A stretch of DNA of 64,000 nucleotides from positions 124,001-188,000 of the forward strand of contig SWDT01000079.1 of NCBI GenBank assembly GCA_009193035.1. Reading direction: 5' to 3'. Below the pieces are notes generated by a model. That model was not told the DNA's origin and made no database searches. It saw nothing but the letters and a program-made list of their open reading frames with translations. A program made the translations under genes and the position numbers. Shown here in pieces: positions 20,940 to 31,747 of the stretch. The number at the start of each line of letters is the position of its first letter. The stretch's first letter is position 1. The stretch comes from Halicephalobus mephisto. Taxonomy: Eukaryota; Nematoda; Chromadorea; Rhabditida; Panagrolaimidae.

Positions 20940-21545
20940 TCTGTAAAAAAATGAAAATCAAAATTGCAGCTTGCGAGCAACGTTCTGGCAAGTAAGTCAA
21001 CATCAAAGTTAAGGTTAAAATTAAAATTGCAGCTTGCACGCAACGTTCTGGCAGATAAGTCAATATCAAAATCAAAAACAAAGTTGCAGCTTGCGAGCAA
21101 CGTTCTGACAAGTAAGTCAACATCAAAGTAAAATTTGCAATATGCATGCAACTTTTAGGCAGGCTACTTGATATTGTAGTAAAATCTGCAATATGCGCGC
21201 AACATTCTTGCAGATAAGTAAATATCGAAATAAAAACAAAGTTGCAGGTTGCACGCAGCAATGTGGCAGATAGCTCAACATGAAAGTCAAAGTAAAACCT
21301 GCAACTTGCGCGCAACATTTAGACAAACAAGTCAACATCAAAGTCAAAGTAAAAGTAAAAATTGCAATTTGCGCGCAACATTTTTGCAGATAAGTAAACA
21401 TCGAAATAAAATCAAAGTTGCAGGTTGCGTGCAGCAATTAGACCAACAAATCAAAGTCAAAGTAAAACTTGCAACTTGCGCGCAACGTTCTGACAAGTGA
21501 GTCAACATCGAAATAAAAACAAAGTTGCAGTTTGCTTGCAACCTC
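20940..21545. repeat. Minisatellite with the palindrome GTTGCGCGCAAC (array A)
   Basis: About ten units of 55-65 bp read GCAACTTGCGCGCAACGTTC then TGACAAGTAAGTCAACATC. Related arrays are at 34.88-35.48 kb (opposite orientation) and 50.52-51.04 kb. Cysteine-rich predicted peptides from this array are repeat translations. Confidence 0.92.
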
Positions 21546-21829
21546 CCACCAGTCTATTTAATTTGCAAAAATTGAATTTTATTTTGATGTTGAAAGTTTT
21601 ACAGACGTCGACGTTGGTTTTTTTAAATTTGGTATTTTCTAAGGTTTTAATAAATATTCATGAATGAACGCCTTCTGTCAGGAAGTTTCGATGCAAAAAA
21701 ATAAAATAATTTCGAAAATTCATAATATCACATCATTCCAAAGCAGATTTAATTAATTAAGACGGAAATGCCAATCTCGGATTATGTCTAAGCAAAATAT
21801 ATTTTCCGTTCAGGACCATCTGAAAAAAT

Positions 21830-22300
21830 TCCATTTTTTTTAAATTTTAAATAAAAATTTTTTTTGTTATTTTTTATATTTTTAAAATCAGACAAAAATA
21901 AACTAAATAAAAATTATTTTATTTAAAATTTAAAAAAAATTAAAAATATTTAAAAATTTAAATTTTAAAAAAAATTAAAAATATTTAAAAATTTTAATTT
22001 TAAAAAAATTTTATAAATTAAAAATATTTAAAAATTTTATAAATTAAAAATATTTAAAAAATTATTTGATGGGTCTCAGACGGAAAATACTTTTTTTTCA
22101 GAATAATCTGAGATTAACATTTTTAAGAAATAATTTTATGCACTATTCAGGAAATATAAAATTTAGATTATGTCTGGAAAAATTTACTTTTCGTTCAGAA
22201 TCAGCTGATTCAATTTTTATTAAAATATAATTTTTTAAAAGCTTTAAAAAAAAATAATTTTTTTTATATTTAAAACAATAAAAAATAAATTTATAAAAAA
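21830..22300. repeat. A/T-rich low-complexity DNA
   Basis: TTTAAAAATTTTAAATT-type units, broken at about 22070-22230 by a short less A/T-rich stretch carrying TTTTCGTTCAGAATCAGCTG. No gene signal. Confidence 0.5.
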
Positions 22301-22309
22301 AGAATTTCG

Positions 22310-23290
22310 AAACCAACACTAGCCAAAGGGGATCAAATATAATTGGGGAACAAATGTTTCAGAGTATCAAATAGAGTAGGGGAGTACATGTCTTAAAGAA
22401 CCAAAATATAATTGAGGAGCAAGTGCTTCAGAGGACTAAAATATAGTTAGGAAGTATATGCTTTAAGAGACTAAATATCGTTAGGGAGCAAATGTCTCAG
22501 GGGATCAAATATCGTTGAAAATCTTAATATAGTTGGGGAGGAAGTGCCTCAGGGAACTAAAATATAGTTGGAAAGTATATGCTTCAAGGGACTAAATATC
22601 GTTGAAAATTTTAATATAATTGGGGAGAAAGTGCCTTAGGGAACCAAAATATAATTGGAGAGGAAGTGCTTTAGAGGACTAAAATATAGTTAGGAAGTAT
22701 ATGCCCCAAGGGACTAAATATCGTTAGGGAGCAAATGCCTCAGGGGATCAAATATCGTTGAAAATCTTAATGTAGTTGGAAAGTATATGCTTCAAGGGGC
22801 TAAATATCGTTGAAAACCTCAATATATTTAGGGAGGAAGTGCCTTAAGGAACCAAAATATAGTTGGGGAGGAAGTGCTTCAAAGGACTAAAATATAGTTA
22901 GGAAGAGACTAAATATCGTTAAAAACCTCAATATATTTAGGGAGGAAGTGCCTTAAGGAACCAAAATATAGTTGGGGAGTATATGCTTCAAGGGACTAAA
23001 TATCGTTGAAAATCTCAATATATTTAGGGAGGAAGTGCCTTAAGGAACCAAAATATAGTTGGGGAGGAAGTGCCTCAGGGGAGCAAATATAATTTAGAAG
23101 CAAATGTTTTAGGGAACCAAAATATAGTTGGAAAGTATATGCTTCAAGGGACTAAATACCGTTGAAAACCTCAATATATTTAGGGAGGAAGTGCCTCAGG
23201 GAACTAGATATCGCTGAAGACCACACGTCGCTGGGAACCAAACACCGTTGGGGAGCAAGTGCCTCAGGGGAGCAACTGTCATACAGCCAT
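22310..23290. repeat. Minisatellite with GGGGAGGAAGTGCCTCAGGG
   Basis: More than 15 shuffled units of about 30 bp combine AACCAAAATATAGTTGGGGA, GGAAGTGCCTTAAGG and ACTAAATATCGTTGAAAA. The reverse-complement relative lies at 46.57-47.40 kb. Confidence 0.9.
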
Positions 23291-23399
23291 AGATTCATCT
23301 TATTGAAGAAAAAAGAAAAAGGGTCAAAGTTTAGGCACGAAAAACGACAAGACTGGTCGTGGAAATTTACAAATATCTTTTAAAAAATGATATCTCATC

Positions 23400-24060
23400 C
23401 AAGTCACAAAAAATAAAAAATATTTTAAAATTGTAAATATTTTAAAAATTATCAATTATGTAAATTTCAGAACTTTGTAGAAGACTTCTGAAAATTTTTG
23501 AAAAAGTTTTAAAATTTCGAAATTTTAAAAATTAAATTTTTTTAATTTTAGGATTTTCGAAAATTTTTTTAAAGGTTTCTGAAAATTCGAAAAAATTCTG
23601 AAATTATGTAAAATTAGCAATTTTTAATTTTAGAAAATTTTAAAAATTAAATTTTAAAATAATTTTAAGATTTTTTAAAATTTAATTTTTAAATAATTTT
23701 AAAAATCCTAATTTTACATAATTTCAGAATTTTTTAATTTTTTTAGAAATTTAATTTTAATTTTTTTAAAATTTTTAAATAACTTTTAAATTTAATGTTT
23801 ACATAATTTCAAAATTTTTTAATGTTTTTAGAAATTTTAAAAATTTAATTTTTAAACAATTTTTAATTTTTTTTTAAATTTTTAAATAATTTTTAATTTA
23901 ATTTTTATATAATTTTTAAATTTCTTAACTTTTTTAGAAATTTTAAAAATTTGATTTTTAAACAATTTTTAATTTTTTTTAAATTTTTATATAATTTTAA
24001 TTTTTTTTTAAATTTTTAAATAATTTTAAATTTTTTTAAGTATTTTATTTTCGAAAAATT
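23400..24060. repeat. A/T-rich low-complexity DNA
   Basis: Degenerate units of TTTTTAAATTTTTAAATAAT. No gene signal. Confidence 0.5.
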
Positions 24061-24369
24061 CAAACATTACTCATTGGATAGTGAATAAAAAAATAAATTC
24101 AATGTACAAGTCACTATCCATTTCGAAACTTCGGATTTCCGAAAAAAAGATTTTACGACCCATCTTGGTACTTTGGGACTTGAGGAAAGACACTGGGATT
24201 TTCTGATGAACTTTGAAGGATTAGTTATCCCGCAGCTAGACAAACAATTTTGAAGTTAAAAATCGGTGTTGAAATTTTCGTTTAAAGATTTAAATAAAGT
24301 TAATCTTATTTGTCACAGAACATGACTCCCTCTGCGAAGCCTTAAAAATCATAAAAAGCTTCCTCATTT

Positions 24370-25180
24370 CCTAATGTCATTAAATTTTGCAAAAAATGAC
24401 CTTAAAAAAGTAAAATCAACTCTCATCGCGAAAATGATTAATAACAAAGAAAAAAGAAAAAAGTTGATTACTTTGTAATTAGATTTTTGCATTAAAAAAA
24501 TTTTTAAAAAATCAACTCTCACAGCGAAAATGATTAATAACTAAAAACAAAGCTGATTACTGTGTAATTCGATTTTTATAAATATAATTTTTAAAAAATC
24601 AACTCTCACAGCGAAAATTATTAATAACTAAAAACAAAGTTGATTACTTTGTAATTGGATTTTTATAAATATAATTTTTAAAAAATCAACTATCACAGCG
24701 AAAATTATTAATAACTATAAAATTTGATCAATTACCGTATGACTTGGTGTTCATAAAAAATGATCTTAAAAAACTGAAATTAATTTTCACCACGAAAATT
24801 ATTAATAACTATAAAATTTGATCAATTACCGTATTATTAGACTTTCATAAATAATAAAGTTAACTCTTATCGCGAAAATTCTTGATAACAAAGAACAAAG
24901 TTGATTACTGTATTATTAGACTTTCATAAAAAATAATCTTAAAAAATCAACTCTCACCACGAAAATTTTTAATAACTATAAAATTTGATCAATTACCGTA
25001 TGACTTGGTGTTCATAAAAAATGATCTTAAAAAACTGAAATTAATTCTCACCACGAAAATTCTTAAGAACTATAAAATTCGATCAATTACTGTATTATTA
25101 GACTTTTAAAAAAAATAATCTTAAAAAATTAAAGTTAATTCTCACCACGAAAATCCCCAAAATTCATGGTAAATTTATTT
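24370..25180. repeat. About 110-bp array with CTCTCACCACGAAAATTNTT
   Basis: Eight or so units alternate AATCAACTCTCACCACGAAA with AATTTGATCAATTACCGTAT. Confidence 0.9.
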
Positions 25181-25549
25181 TTACAAATCTCAATCAAATT
25201 TTGTAAAAAGTTTAAAAAAACGAAATTAATTCCCGTCACGAAAGTTCCTAACTATAGTAATTTTTTCATTCACCAATGAGAGTTGTTTTTGTTCAAAAAT
25301 TCCCTAAGAGTAAACTCAACTCCCGCCACGAAAGTCCCTAAAGACCTCAAAAAGTTCCGCATTTTAAAGTACAAGTTGAAGTTCAAATAAAAAATATTTA
25401 AAAAATCAACTTTCATAACGAAAATTTTTTTATAAAATTTTATCTTAAAATAAATTTAAAAAATAAAATGATTCCTAATATGAAAATGTTTGAAAATAAA
25501 TTTCTTTTATTAATGGATAAATTTTTGTTTAAAAAAATATTTAAAAAAT

Positions 25550-26210
25550 CAACTCTCACAACGAAAATTTTTGAGGTGAAATTCTTACCACAAAAGTCCC
25601 TGTTAGAATAGTGATTTTCGGTATTTTAGGAATCGAGCTTTTGTAGCGTAGTTCGTTGTTTATAATGTATCTTTTAATAATGTTAAAAGTTGTATCTTCT
25701 TCATCGCCAGAAGAACTCCTCATTACACCAATCTCACAACGAAAATTTTTGAGGTGAAATTCTTACCACGAAAGTCCCTGTTAGAATAGTGATTTTCGGT
25801 ATTTTAGGAATCGAGTTTTTGTAGCGTAGTTCGTTGTTTATAATGTATCTTTTAATAATGTTAAAAGTTGTATCTTCTTCATCGCCAGAGGAATTCCACA
25901 TCACATCAGAATGAAACCTTACTAAATAATAAAGGAGAAAAATTAAAGGATTTATACAATTTTGCACAAGTGTTTGAGACATCATATGACACCAGGTCCC
26001 AGCACGAAAGTCCCTGAAAAACTCGGTAACTGTTTCACGTGGTATTATTTTGGTGTTTTTCGTACGACAAGACTTGATATCGATAAAAGACGAAAATTAA
26101 ATGATTTAAAATAATTTTATGAATGTTTGAGACATCATATGACATCGGGTCCCAGCACGAAAATCCCTGAAAAACTCGGCAACTGTTTCACGTGGTATTT
26201 TAATTATTAA
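25550..26210. repeat. Two-copy duplications of about 178 bp and 150 bp
   Basis: A unit starting ACAACGAAAATTTTTGAGG near 25559 recurs near 25737. A second pair, near 25972 and 26124, shares GACATCATATGACAYCRGGT and TGTTTCACGTGGTATT. A minus-strand 83-codon frame (25985-25734) crosses both; it includes CINPLIFLLYY but is probably not a gene. Confidence 0.85.
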
Positions 26211-26409
26211 AATTCTGCATGATAAAGATTTTGGATAATAATTTTCTTATTTGATATTTTAGTTCTGGTGCTACAGTACTAAGCAAGAACATGGAAAACA
26301 ATTTTAGCCGCATTTGAAGTCCACAATGATATTCAATTTTTTAATTTTATTTTTCGAAACAGTAATAATTAGTTCCGTTTCCATCGCAAAGTCGAATTTC
26401 TAAAATTAT

Positions 26410-26541
26410 TTACGATTTTCCATCGACGAACATCTTAGAAGCCATTTTTCTAGCGTAAAAGACCACCAAGAATGTCATTGAAGATACAGCAGACAGGATT
26501 AACCTTATTTCAGTCGTTTTCGGATTTCCCACCCGGAGTCC
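26410..26541 (-). CDS. candidate small exon with one membrane segment
   Basis: Following a possible AAGTAG acceptor, 43 codons run to TAA. The peptide has a hydrophobic segment (LILSAVSSMTFLVVFYA) and a basic tail (RKMASKM). It lies 530 bp downstream of the Kelch gene on the same strand, so it could be a separate small gene or a decayed exon. The acceptor is weak and no start is certain. Confidence 0.25.
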   Translation of the reverse strand, partial: GLRVGNPKTTEIRLILSAVSSMTFLVVFYARKMASKMFVDGKS

Positions 26542-26622
26542 CTACTTGTGTTCAACTCATCAGAATCCTGACCTGCCTGGGATGAGTAACAATTGTAATC
26601 CTTTAGCTCATCAAAGTTTACA

Positions 26623-26628
26623 TTTATT
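26623..26628 (-). terminator. possible polyadenylation signal for the Kelch gene
   Basis: AATAAA on the minus strand, about 445 bp after the stop codon and beyond the tandem duplications. It is the nearest good match I saw, so this is tentative. Confidence 0.3.
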
Positions 26629-26689
26629 TGAAGTCAGTAGTAGTCAGTTCTATCCATTCAATTAAAATCCACACATATCTGGAATCAGT

Positions 26690-27110
26690 AATGATCAATT
26701 TTATTCATCAAACTCATCAGAATCCATATATAACTAAAGTTGATAATTATGATTTTTAATAAAATAATTACTTACCTAAAATCAGTCTATTCAATCATAA
26801 GTATTCAAATAACAATCCATATATAACTAAAATTGATAATTATGATTTTTAATAAAATAATTGCTTACCTAAAGTCAGTCCATTCAATCGTAAGTATTGA
26901 CTTCATCAGAATCCATATATCTAAAATTGATAATTATGATTTTTAATAAAATAATTGCTTACCTAAAATCAGTCCATTTAATCGTAAGTATTGACTTCAT
27001 CAGAATCCATATATCTAAAGTTGGTAATTATGATTTTTAATAAAATAATTGCTTACCTAAAATCAGTCCATTTAATCGTAAGTATTGACTTCATCAGAAT
27101 CCATATCTTC
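26690..27110. repeat. 94-bp tandem duplication of the Kelch gene's 3' end
   Basis: Four units downstream of the gene (starts near 26720, 26811, 26909 and 27003; the gene's own copy at 27097) contain TTGACTTCATCAGAATCCAT. That string is the reverse complement of the last codons, DMDSDEVN. The TTTAATCG with the stop codon is also repeated. Confidence 0.9.
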
Positions 27111-27369
27111 GGTTTCATTTCCACTGTCGTTGTCTGAGAGAATTCCTAAATTTTTTTCGGAATTTTCACGAATAACCATTTTAGAAGCCAATTCTTTGGG
27201 AACTTTCGGAAAAACCATTGCAGTTAAAACAACTACGTCCGGAGGGATTTTACAGAATCTTTGCCATGTGGATCCATCGAAAAAATCCACAAAAGTATTG
27301 TCATATCTTTGATCTTCTCCTCCGAGGATAAAAATCTTCTCTTGGAATACTGTAGCGGAGAAATTGGAT
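27072..27369 (-). CDS. Kelch gene exon 5: last repeat and acidic tail
   Basis: A 44-bp intron (27370-27413, acceptor CCCACTAG) precedes it. It opens SNFSATVFQEKIFILGGEDQ and ends at TAA 27074-27072. Confidence 0.92.
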
Positions 27370-30300
27370 CTAGTGGGATTTGGATTAAAAGATTTTTAAA
27401 ATTAAAAACGAACCTTGGAGACAGCAATTCTGGAGCGGATTTCCACGTTCCTTCTGTATTAATACTGTAGTATTCGACAGTTTTCAAAGTCCCCATGAGG
27501 TCCACCCCTCCTAAGACGTAAAGTCTGTCTTCGAAAACGACCATTTGATGAGCGCTTCTGGAGAAATTCAAAAAACCGAACAACTTCCATTTTTCGGACT
27601 TCTGATGCAGGACTTCGCATTCGTTCAGAGGACGGTCCTGAGCAGTCCCACCGGAGACGAAAAGTCTATTACTGTAGTGCACCGCAGCCGCTTTGAATCT
27701 CCCGATCCGGAGGTCCGGAAGCCGGCTCCAGGAATTCCGAACGGGGTCATATACGTCCGTCTGTTCTGGTTTCGACATCTGAGAATACCCTCCGATTACG
27801 AAGATCCGTCCGTCAGAAGCAGAACAGATGGCCGGATGACATCGAGGAAACGGAATAGAAGAGGACTTCCTCCATTCAAGAACCTTGAAATTCATGCAGT
27901 AACAGTCCGCCACAGGCAATCCGGTCACTTCGCCGGTGCATCCTCCGACTTGATAGAAACCTTCTTGAGATACTGTAAAATAAGGAATAGTCGCTTCAGA
28001 ATGAGGATTGTCCAGCTTCTGAACTCGCAAAAACTGCTTTTTCTCCATGTCGAGGACGAAGGCGCCAGAATACCGTCGGTCACAGAAACCATAGAAAATG
28101 ATAAAATCCCGCTGGAATCTAGCCTTCCTTCTGTGGGATTTGAGTAATACATCAATGTACGGTAGTTTAGAAGTAATCCTTGAAGCCTAAAATACAAAAT
28201 TGATATATGAAAACAATCACAACTATGAAAACCAAAAATGAAGTTAAACAATAGCTTCGAAAAAAAAATTGTAGAAAATTTTAGAAATTTCGGAGTTTGA
28301 TTATTGCGAAAATTAGAAATTAAAGTTGTTGGAAAATTAGTTTTATATGGATTTTTAGGATTTTCAGGAAAATTTAGGATTGTTGGAAGAATTAGGAGAA
28401 AGATCAGAGCGAGTCGATTTACCACTTTTTCCATTTTTATATTTTTTTACTTTTGCGCGGGAAATTCAAAAAAATTGTTAAAAATTCTAGAAAATATATT
28501 TCTGTGGAATTTAAGTATATTTAGAAAACTTTCAAAAAATAGGTAAAAAATACGAAAAAAACAAGTTGATTTTAGCAGAAAATTACCACTTTTTCCATTT
28601 TTATAAATTTTTACTTTTGCGCGGGAAATTCAAAAAAATTGTTAAAAATTTTTAAAATGTTTTTGCAAAATTCTATAATATTTAAAGAATTTTCAGAAAA
28701 TAGGTAAAAAATACGAAAAAAAACAAGTTGATTTTAGCAGAAAATTACCACTTTTTCCATTTTTTTACTTTTGCGCGGGAAATTCAAAAATTTCGAAAAA
28801 TATTAGTTTTTTAAATTATACTATTTTTAAATAAAACTCACATTGTAATCTGTAACTTTGACGCATGTTTCGAGGATTTTCTCGATTTCTAAAATATTTT
28901 CAAAATTTCGAAAATTATAATTTATCCAATTTTCGATCATTTGAATCACTTCTTGTTCAGATTTCACATTTAGCCAAGGACTGTCCAGCAAATCACGCAC
29001 TTCTTCTACTTTAAGATTTAAAAATTCTTTTTTAATTTTTTTGTTTTTTTTAAATTCCAATGGAAAATAATAAAAACAAAAATCAATTACCTAAAAAAAA
29101 TAAAAAATTTAAAAAAAATAAAAATTAAAAAAAATAAAACTTAAAAAAAATAAAAATTTAAAAAAAATAAAACTAAAAAAAATTTTAAATTCAAAAAAAA
29201 TAAAACTAAAAAAAATTTAAAATTATAAAAAATAAAACTAAAAAAAATTTAAAATTATAAAAAAATTAAAATTAAAAAAAAATAAAACTAAAAAATTTTT
29301 TTTTTTAATTTAAAATTTTAAAAAATAAAGATATTTAAAAAATTAAAATTAAAATTTTAAAAATCTTACTTTTAAAAAAATGGAATTTTTGAAGATTTTC
29401 CAAGCTTTCAGAGAGGATTCTGGAGTCAGAATTTCTAAGATGGAATTTTCGAGAAGATTTAGGAAATTTTGATTTTTAAAATTTATGGAATTCAGAAGGA
29501 TACGGCCGTCTTCCAAGGATTCGAGCTTCATCGGTCTCCAGTAGATGTAGTCGAGGATTATCCGGACAGCCGAAGCCGGCAGATCCAGGAAAAAAATTTT
29601 TTTTTCATCAATTTCTCCAATTTTGATTAATTTCGAAAAAATCAGATTATCTTTGAAAAAAAATAAATTATGAATTTTGAATCTGAAAATTATAAAAATT
29701 TAAAATATGATTTTTATAAATTTGGCATTTTTGTGCAGAAAATTCAAAAAAAAAATCATTAAAAAATTTTAGAAATATATATTTCTGTGGAATTTTAGAA
29801 AATTTAGGAAACTTAAAATTTAGGTAAAAAAGAGTCGGTTTCGAAAGAGAACCACCAAATTTACCAGTTTTTCCATTTTTTTGTTTTTGCGCGGGAAATT
29901 CAAAAAAAATCATTGAAAAATTTTAAAAATATATTTCAGTGGAATTTTAGAAAATTTAGGTAAAAAAAAGTCAGTTTCGAAAAAGAACCATCAAATTTAC
30001 CAGTTTTTCCATTTTTTTGTTTTTGCGCGGGAAATTCAAAAAAATCGTTGTTATAAAATTTAAAAAAATTAATATTTCTGCGAAATTATCTCAATACAAA
30101 ATTTCATGTTTAAAAAATTTCAAAAAATTTTAAAAATCAATTCGCCAATTTTACTTTTTTTTCCATTTTTATAAATTTCGCTTTTTTATTCAATAATTAA
30201 AAATTTGGAAAAATTTATATATTATTTTTTTTAATTTTTTTTATTTTAAAAGTGAAACTTACTGTATTCCGTCAGAAGTTTTCAGAATGGCGTCCCAGTG

Positions 30301-30444
30301 GCCCTGAGGCAAGTAGTCTGAGTCCTTCCGTCGGAGTTGTCTGGGATACTTGTAGAATCTGGCGGTCTTGGACGGAAATCCTTCAGTTAATCTTGTTTTA
30401 TCCTCCATCAAGACAGCTACGATTTTCGAAATTTCCTTCGACAT
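27072..30444 (-). CDS. Kelch-like protein (BTB-BACK-Kelch), complete
   Basis: Five exons: 30444-30263, 29682-29370, 29090-28842, 28186-27414 and 27369-27072. They give about 604 residues, normal for the KLHL family. KLHL proteins typically act as cullin-3 E3 ligase substrate adaptors. The BTB domain is at about 45-120 (HWDAILKTSDGIQFKIHN, then VRIILDYIYWRP). BACK is at about 140-285 (VIDFCFYYFP, DLLDSPWLNVKSEQEV). Kelch repeats at about 285-530 carry the diagnostic double glycines QVGG, VIGG, VSGG, VLGG and ILGG. The tail (530-604) is acidic and ends DSDEVNTYD. All phases agree. The ATG at 30444 lies just after an A/T array; no earlier in-frame start looks better. Introns 1 and 3 carry E2F-like motifs. 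I cannot tell which KLHL member this is or its substrate. Confidence 0.94.
27414..28186 (-). CDS. Kelch gene exon 4: end of BACK and most Kelch repeats
   Basis: Acceptor TTGTATTTTAG, 257 codons plus two bases. Holds four of the five double-glycine motifs. Donor CCAAG|GTTCGT, phase 2. Confidence 0.94.
28425..28800. repeat. Tandem array in Kelch intron 3 with TTTTGCGCGGGAAA
   Basis: Three units of about 160 bp, each with TACCACTTTTTCCATTTTT followed by TTTTGCGCGGGAAA (28451, 28615 and 28769). The motif matches the E2F/DP consensus TTTSGCGC plus GGGAAA. Confidence 0.85.
28842..29090 (-). CDS. Kelch gene exon 3: BACK domain
   Basis: 83 codons, acceptor TTTTTTTTAG, donor AAT|GTGAGT, phase 0 at both ends. 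Contains VIDFCFYYFPLEF and VIQMIENWINYN. Confidence 0.9.
29091..29345. repeat. A/T-rich array in Kelch intron 2
   Basis: Short AAAAAAAATAAAACTAAAAA units. No other content. Confidence 0.6.
29370..29682 (-). CDS. Kelch gene exon 2: rest of BTB
   Basis: The TTTTCAG acceptor at 29683-29685 restores the frame into FKIHNLFFFKDNL. A nearer AAAG would lose the conserved F-K-x-H motif. Donor AAAA|GTAAGA, phase 0. Confidence 0.9.
29695..30200. repeat. Array in Kelch intron 1, related to that of intron 3
   Basis: Units near 29710, 29885 and 30021 share TTACCAGTTTTTCCATTTTT and, in two, a perfect TTTTGCGCGGGAAA. The 29710 copy is decayed at the motif. Confidence 0.8.
30263..30444 (-). CDS. Kelch gene exon 1: N-terminus and start of BTB
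   Basis: 60 codons plus two bases, starting MSKEISKIVAVLMEDKTRL. Donor ATACA|GTAAGT, phase 2. Confidence 0.9.
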
Positions 30445-30449
30445 TTTTA

Positions 30450-30720
30450 AATTTAAAATTATTCAAAAAAATTTTCATTTTTAAATTTAAAATTATTCAA
30501 AAAAGTTCTTTATTTTTGAATTTAAAATTATTCAAAAAAGTTTTTTATTTTTAAATTTAAAGTTATTCTAAAATTTTCATTTTTAAATTTAAAATTATTC
30601 AAAAAAGTTTTTAATTTTTAAATTTAAAATTATTCAAAAAAGTTTTTCATTTTTAAATTTAAAATTATTCAAAAAAGTTTTATTTTTGAATTTAAATTTT
30701 TTTATTTTTAAGAAATTTGA
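30450..30720. repeat. About 38-bp A/T array upstream of the Kelch gene
   Basis: Seven units of TTTAAATTTAAAATTATTC plus AAAAAAGTTTTT sit in the immediate promoter region. Confidence 0.8.
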
Positions 30721-30959
30721 ATAAAATTCAAAAAAGTCATAAATCAGAAAACAAGTAGAAATTGATGATTCTCAATGGACACTTGATTTTTCTCTTTTTT
30801 CGTAAAAAAACAAAGTTTACCCAAAGGACCGATTTAGTCTTGATTTTTAGTTTGAAAACCATTATTCACATTATAAATCCACTTCTAAAATAAGGGAAAC
30901 GCAATTATATTATTAAAGTCGAAAATAAACATTTTTCAAAATTGTCTAGAGTAGAATTT

Positions 30960-31400
30960 TTAGAAAAAATTAAAAATTGGCGAAATGTGAACTAATGACA
31001 AATTTAAATTTTTTGGCGAAATGTGAATGAACGCCAAATTTGATTTTTTGGCGAAATGTGGATGAATGACAAATTTGGTTTTTTGGCAAAATGTGAATGA
31101 ACGCCAAATTTGATTTTTTGGCGAAATGTGAACTGGTGACAAATTTGATTTTTTGGCGAAATGTAGATAAACGCCAAATTTGATTTTTTGACAAAATGTG
31201 GATGAACGTCAATTTGATTTTTTGGCAGAATGTGAACTAGTGATAAATTGGGATTTTTGGCGAAATGTGAACTGGTGACAAATTAGGATTTTTTGGCGAA
31301 ACGTGTCTAAATGTCAAATTTGATTTTTTGGCGAAATGTGAATGAAGGCCAATTTAATTTTTTGGCGGAATGTGAATAAATGCCAATTGGAATTTTTATA
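30960..31400. repeat. About 40-bp minisatellite with GATTTTTTGGCGAAATGTG
   Basis: Eleven units of GGCGAAATGTGAATGAACGC plus CAAATTTGATTTTTT lie between the G alpha 3' end and the Kelch start. Minus-strand frames here are repeat translations. Confidence 0.9.
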
Positions 31401-31577
31401 TTATTAGTAAAATCAAAAAATAAAAGTTCTTTGAAATTTTCAAAATTGTGTTATTTTAAAAATAAAAAAATTTTTACAAAGTTGTTCCGAATCTAATTTT
31501 CGAAATTTTCAAAGTTGTATTATTTTAAAAATAAAAAAAATTTGATTTCTAAAAATTCACAAAATTTCGATAAATTT

Positions 31578-31747
31578 TTATTTCATCATTTTTAAAAGTT
31601 TTTTGAAGACATTATCGAGGATTTTATTCATTTCGTCATTGTCTATCAAGCAGGTGTACTGTATTGAAATCAGTTTTTCGTCGTGAAATTCGCATTTTTC
31701 TTCGACTTTTTTAAAAAGAAAATTTAAAGCTTCTTTTTCATTCGTTC
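31578..31747 (-). CDS. G alpha exon 8: C-terminus
   Basis: Acceptor AATTTCAG. Encodes [28 protein letters not shown] and the final KKLLKMMK. The stop TAA overlaps an AATAAA. Confidence 0.9.

Noticed and set aside
20902..21541. Five overlapping Cys-rich open frames (65-138 codons)
   Set aside because: They are translations of a 55-65 bp minisatellite in several frames and on both strands. The equivalents at 34986-35492 and 50495-50914 have the same cause.
27545..28147. Plus-strand 200-codon frame
   Set aside because: It is the antisense shadow of the Kelch repeat exon, which has conserved motifs and phase-consistent splicing.
27925..28434. Minus-strand 169-codon frame
   Set aside because: Wrong frame. 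The Kelch frame through the same DNA continues the protein after a TTTTAG acceptor at 28187.
30960..31400. CRISPR-like regular repeats
   Set aside because: Units are contiguous minisatellite copies without unique spacers, in a eukaryotic genome.
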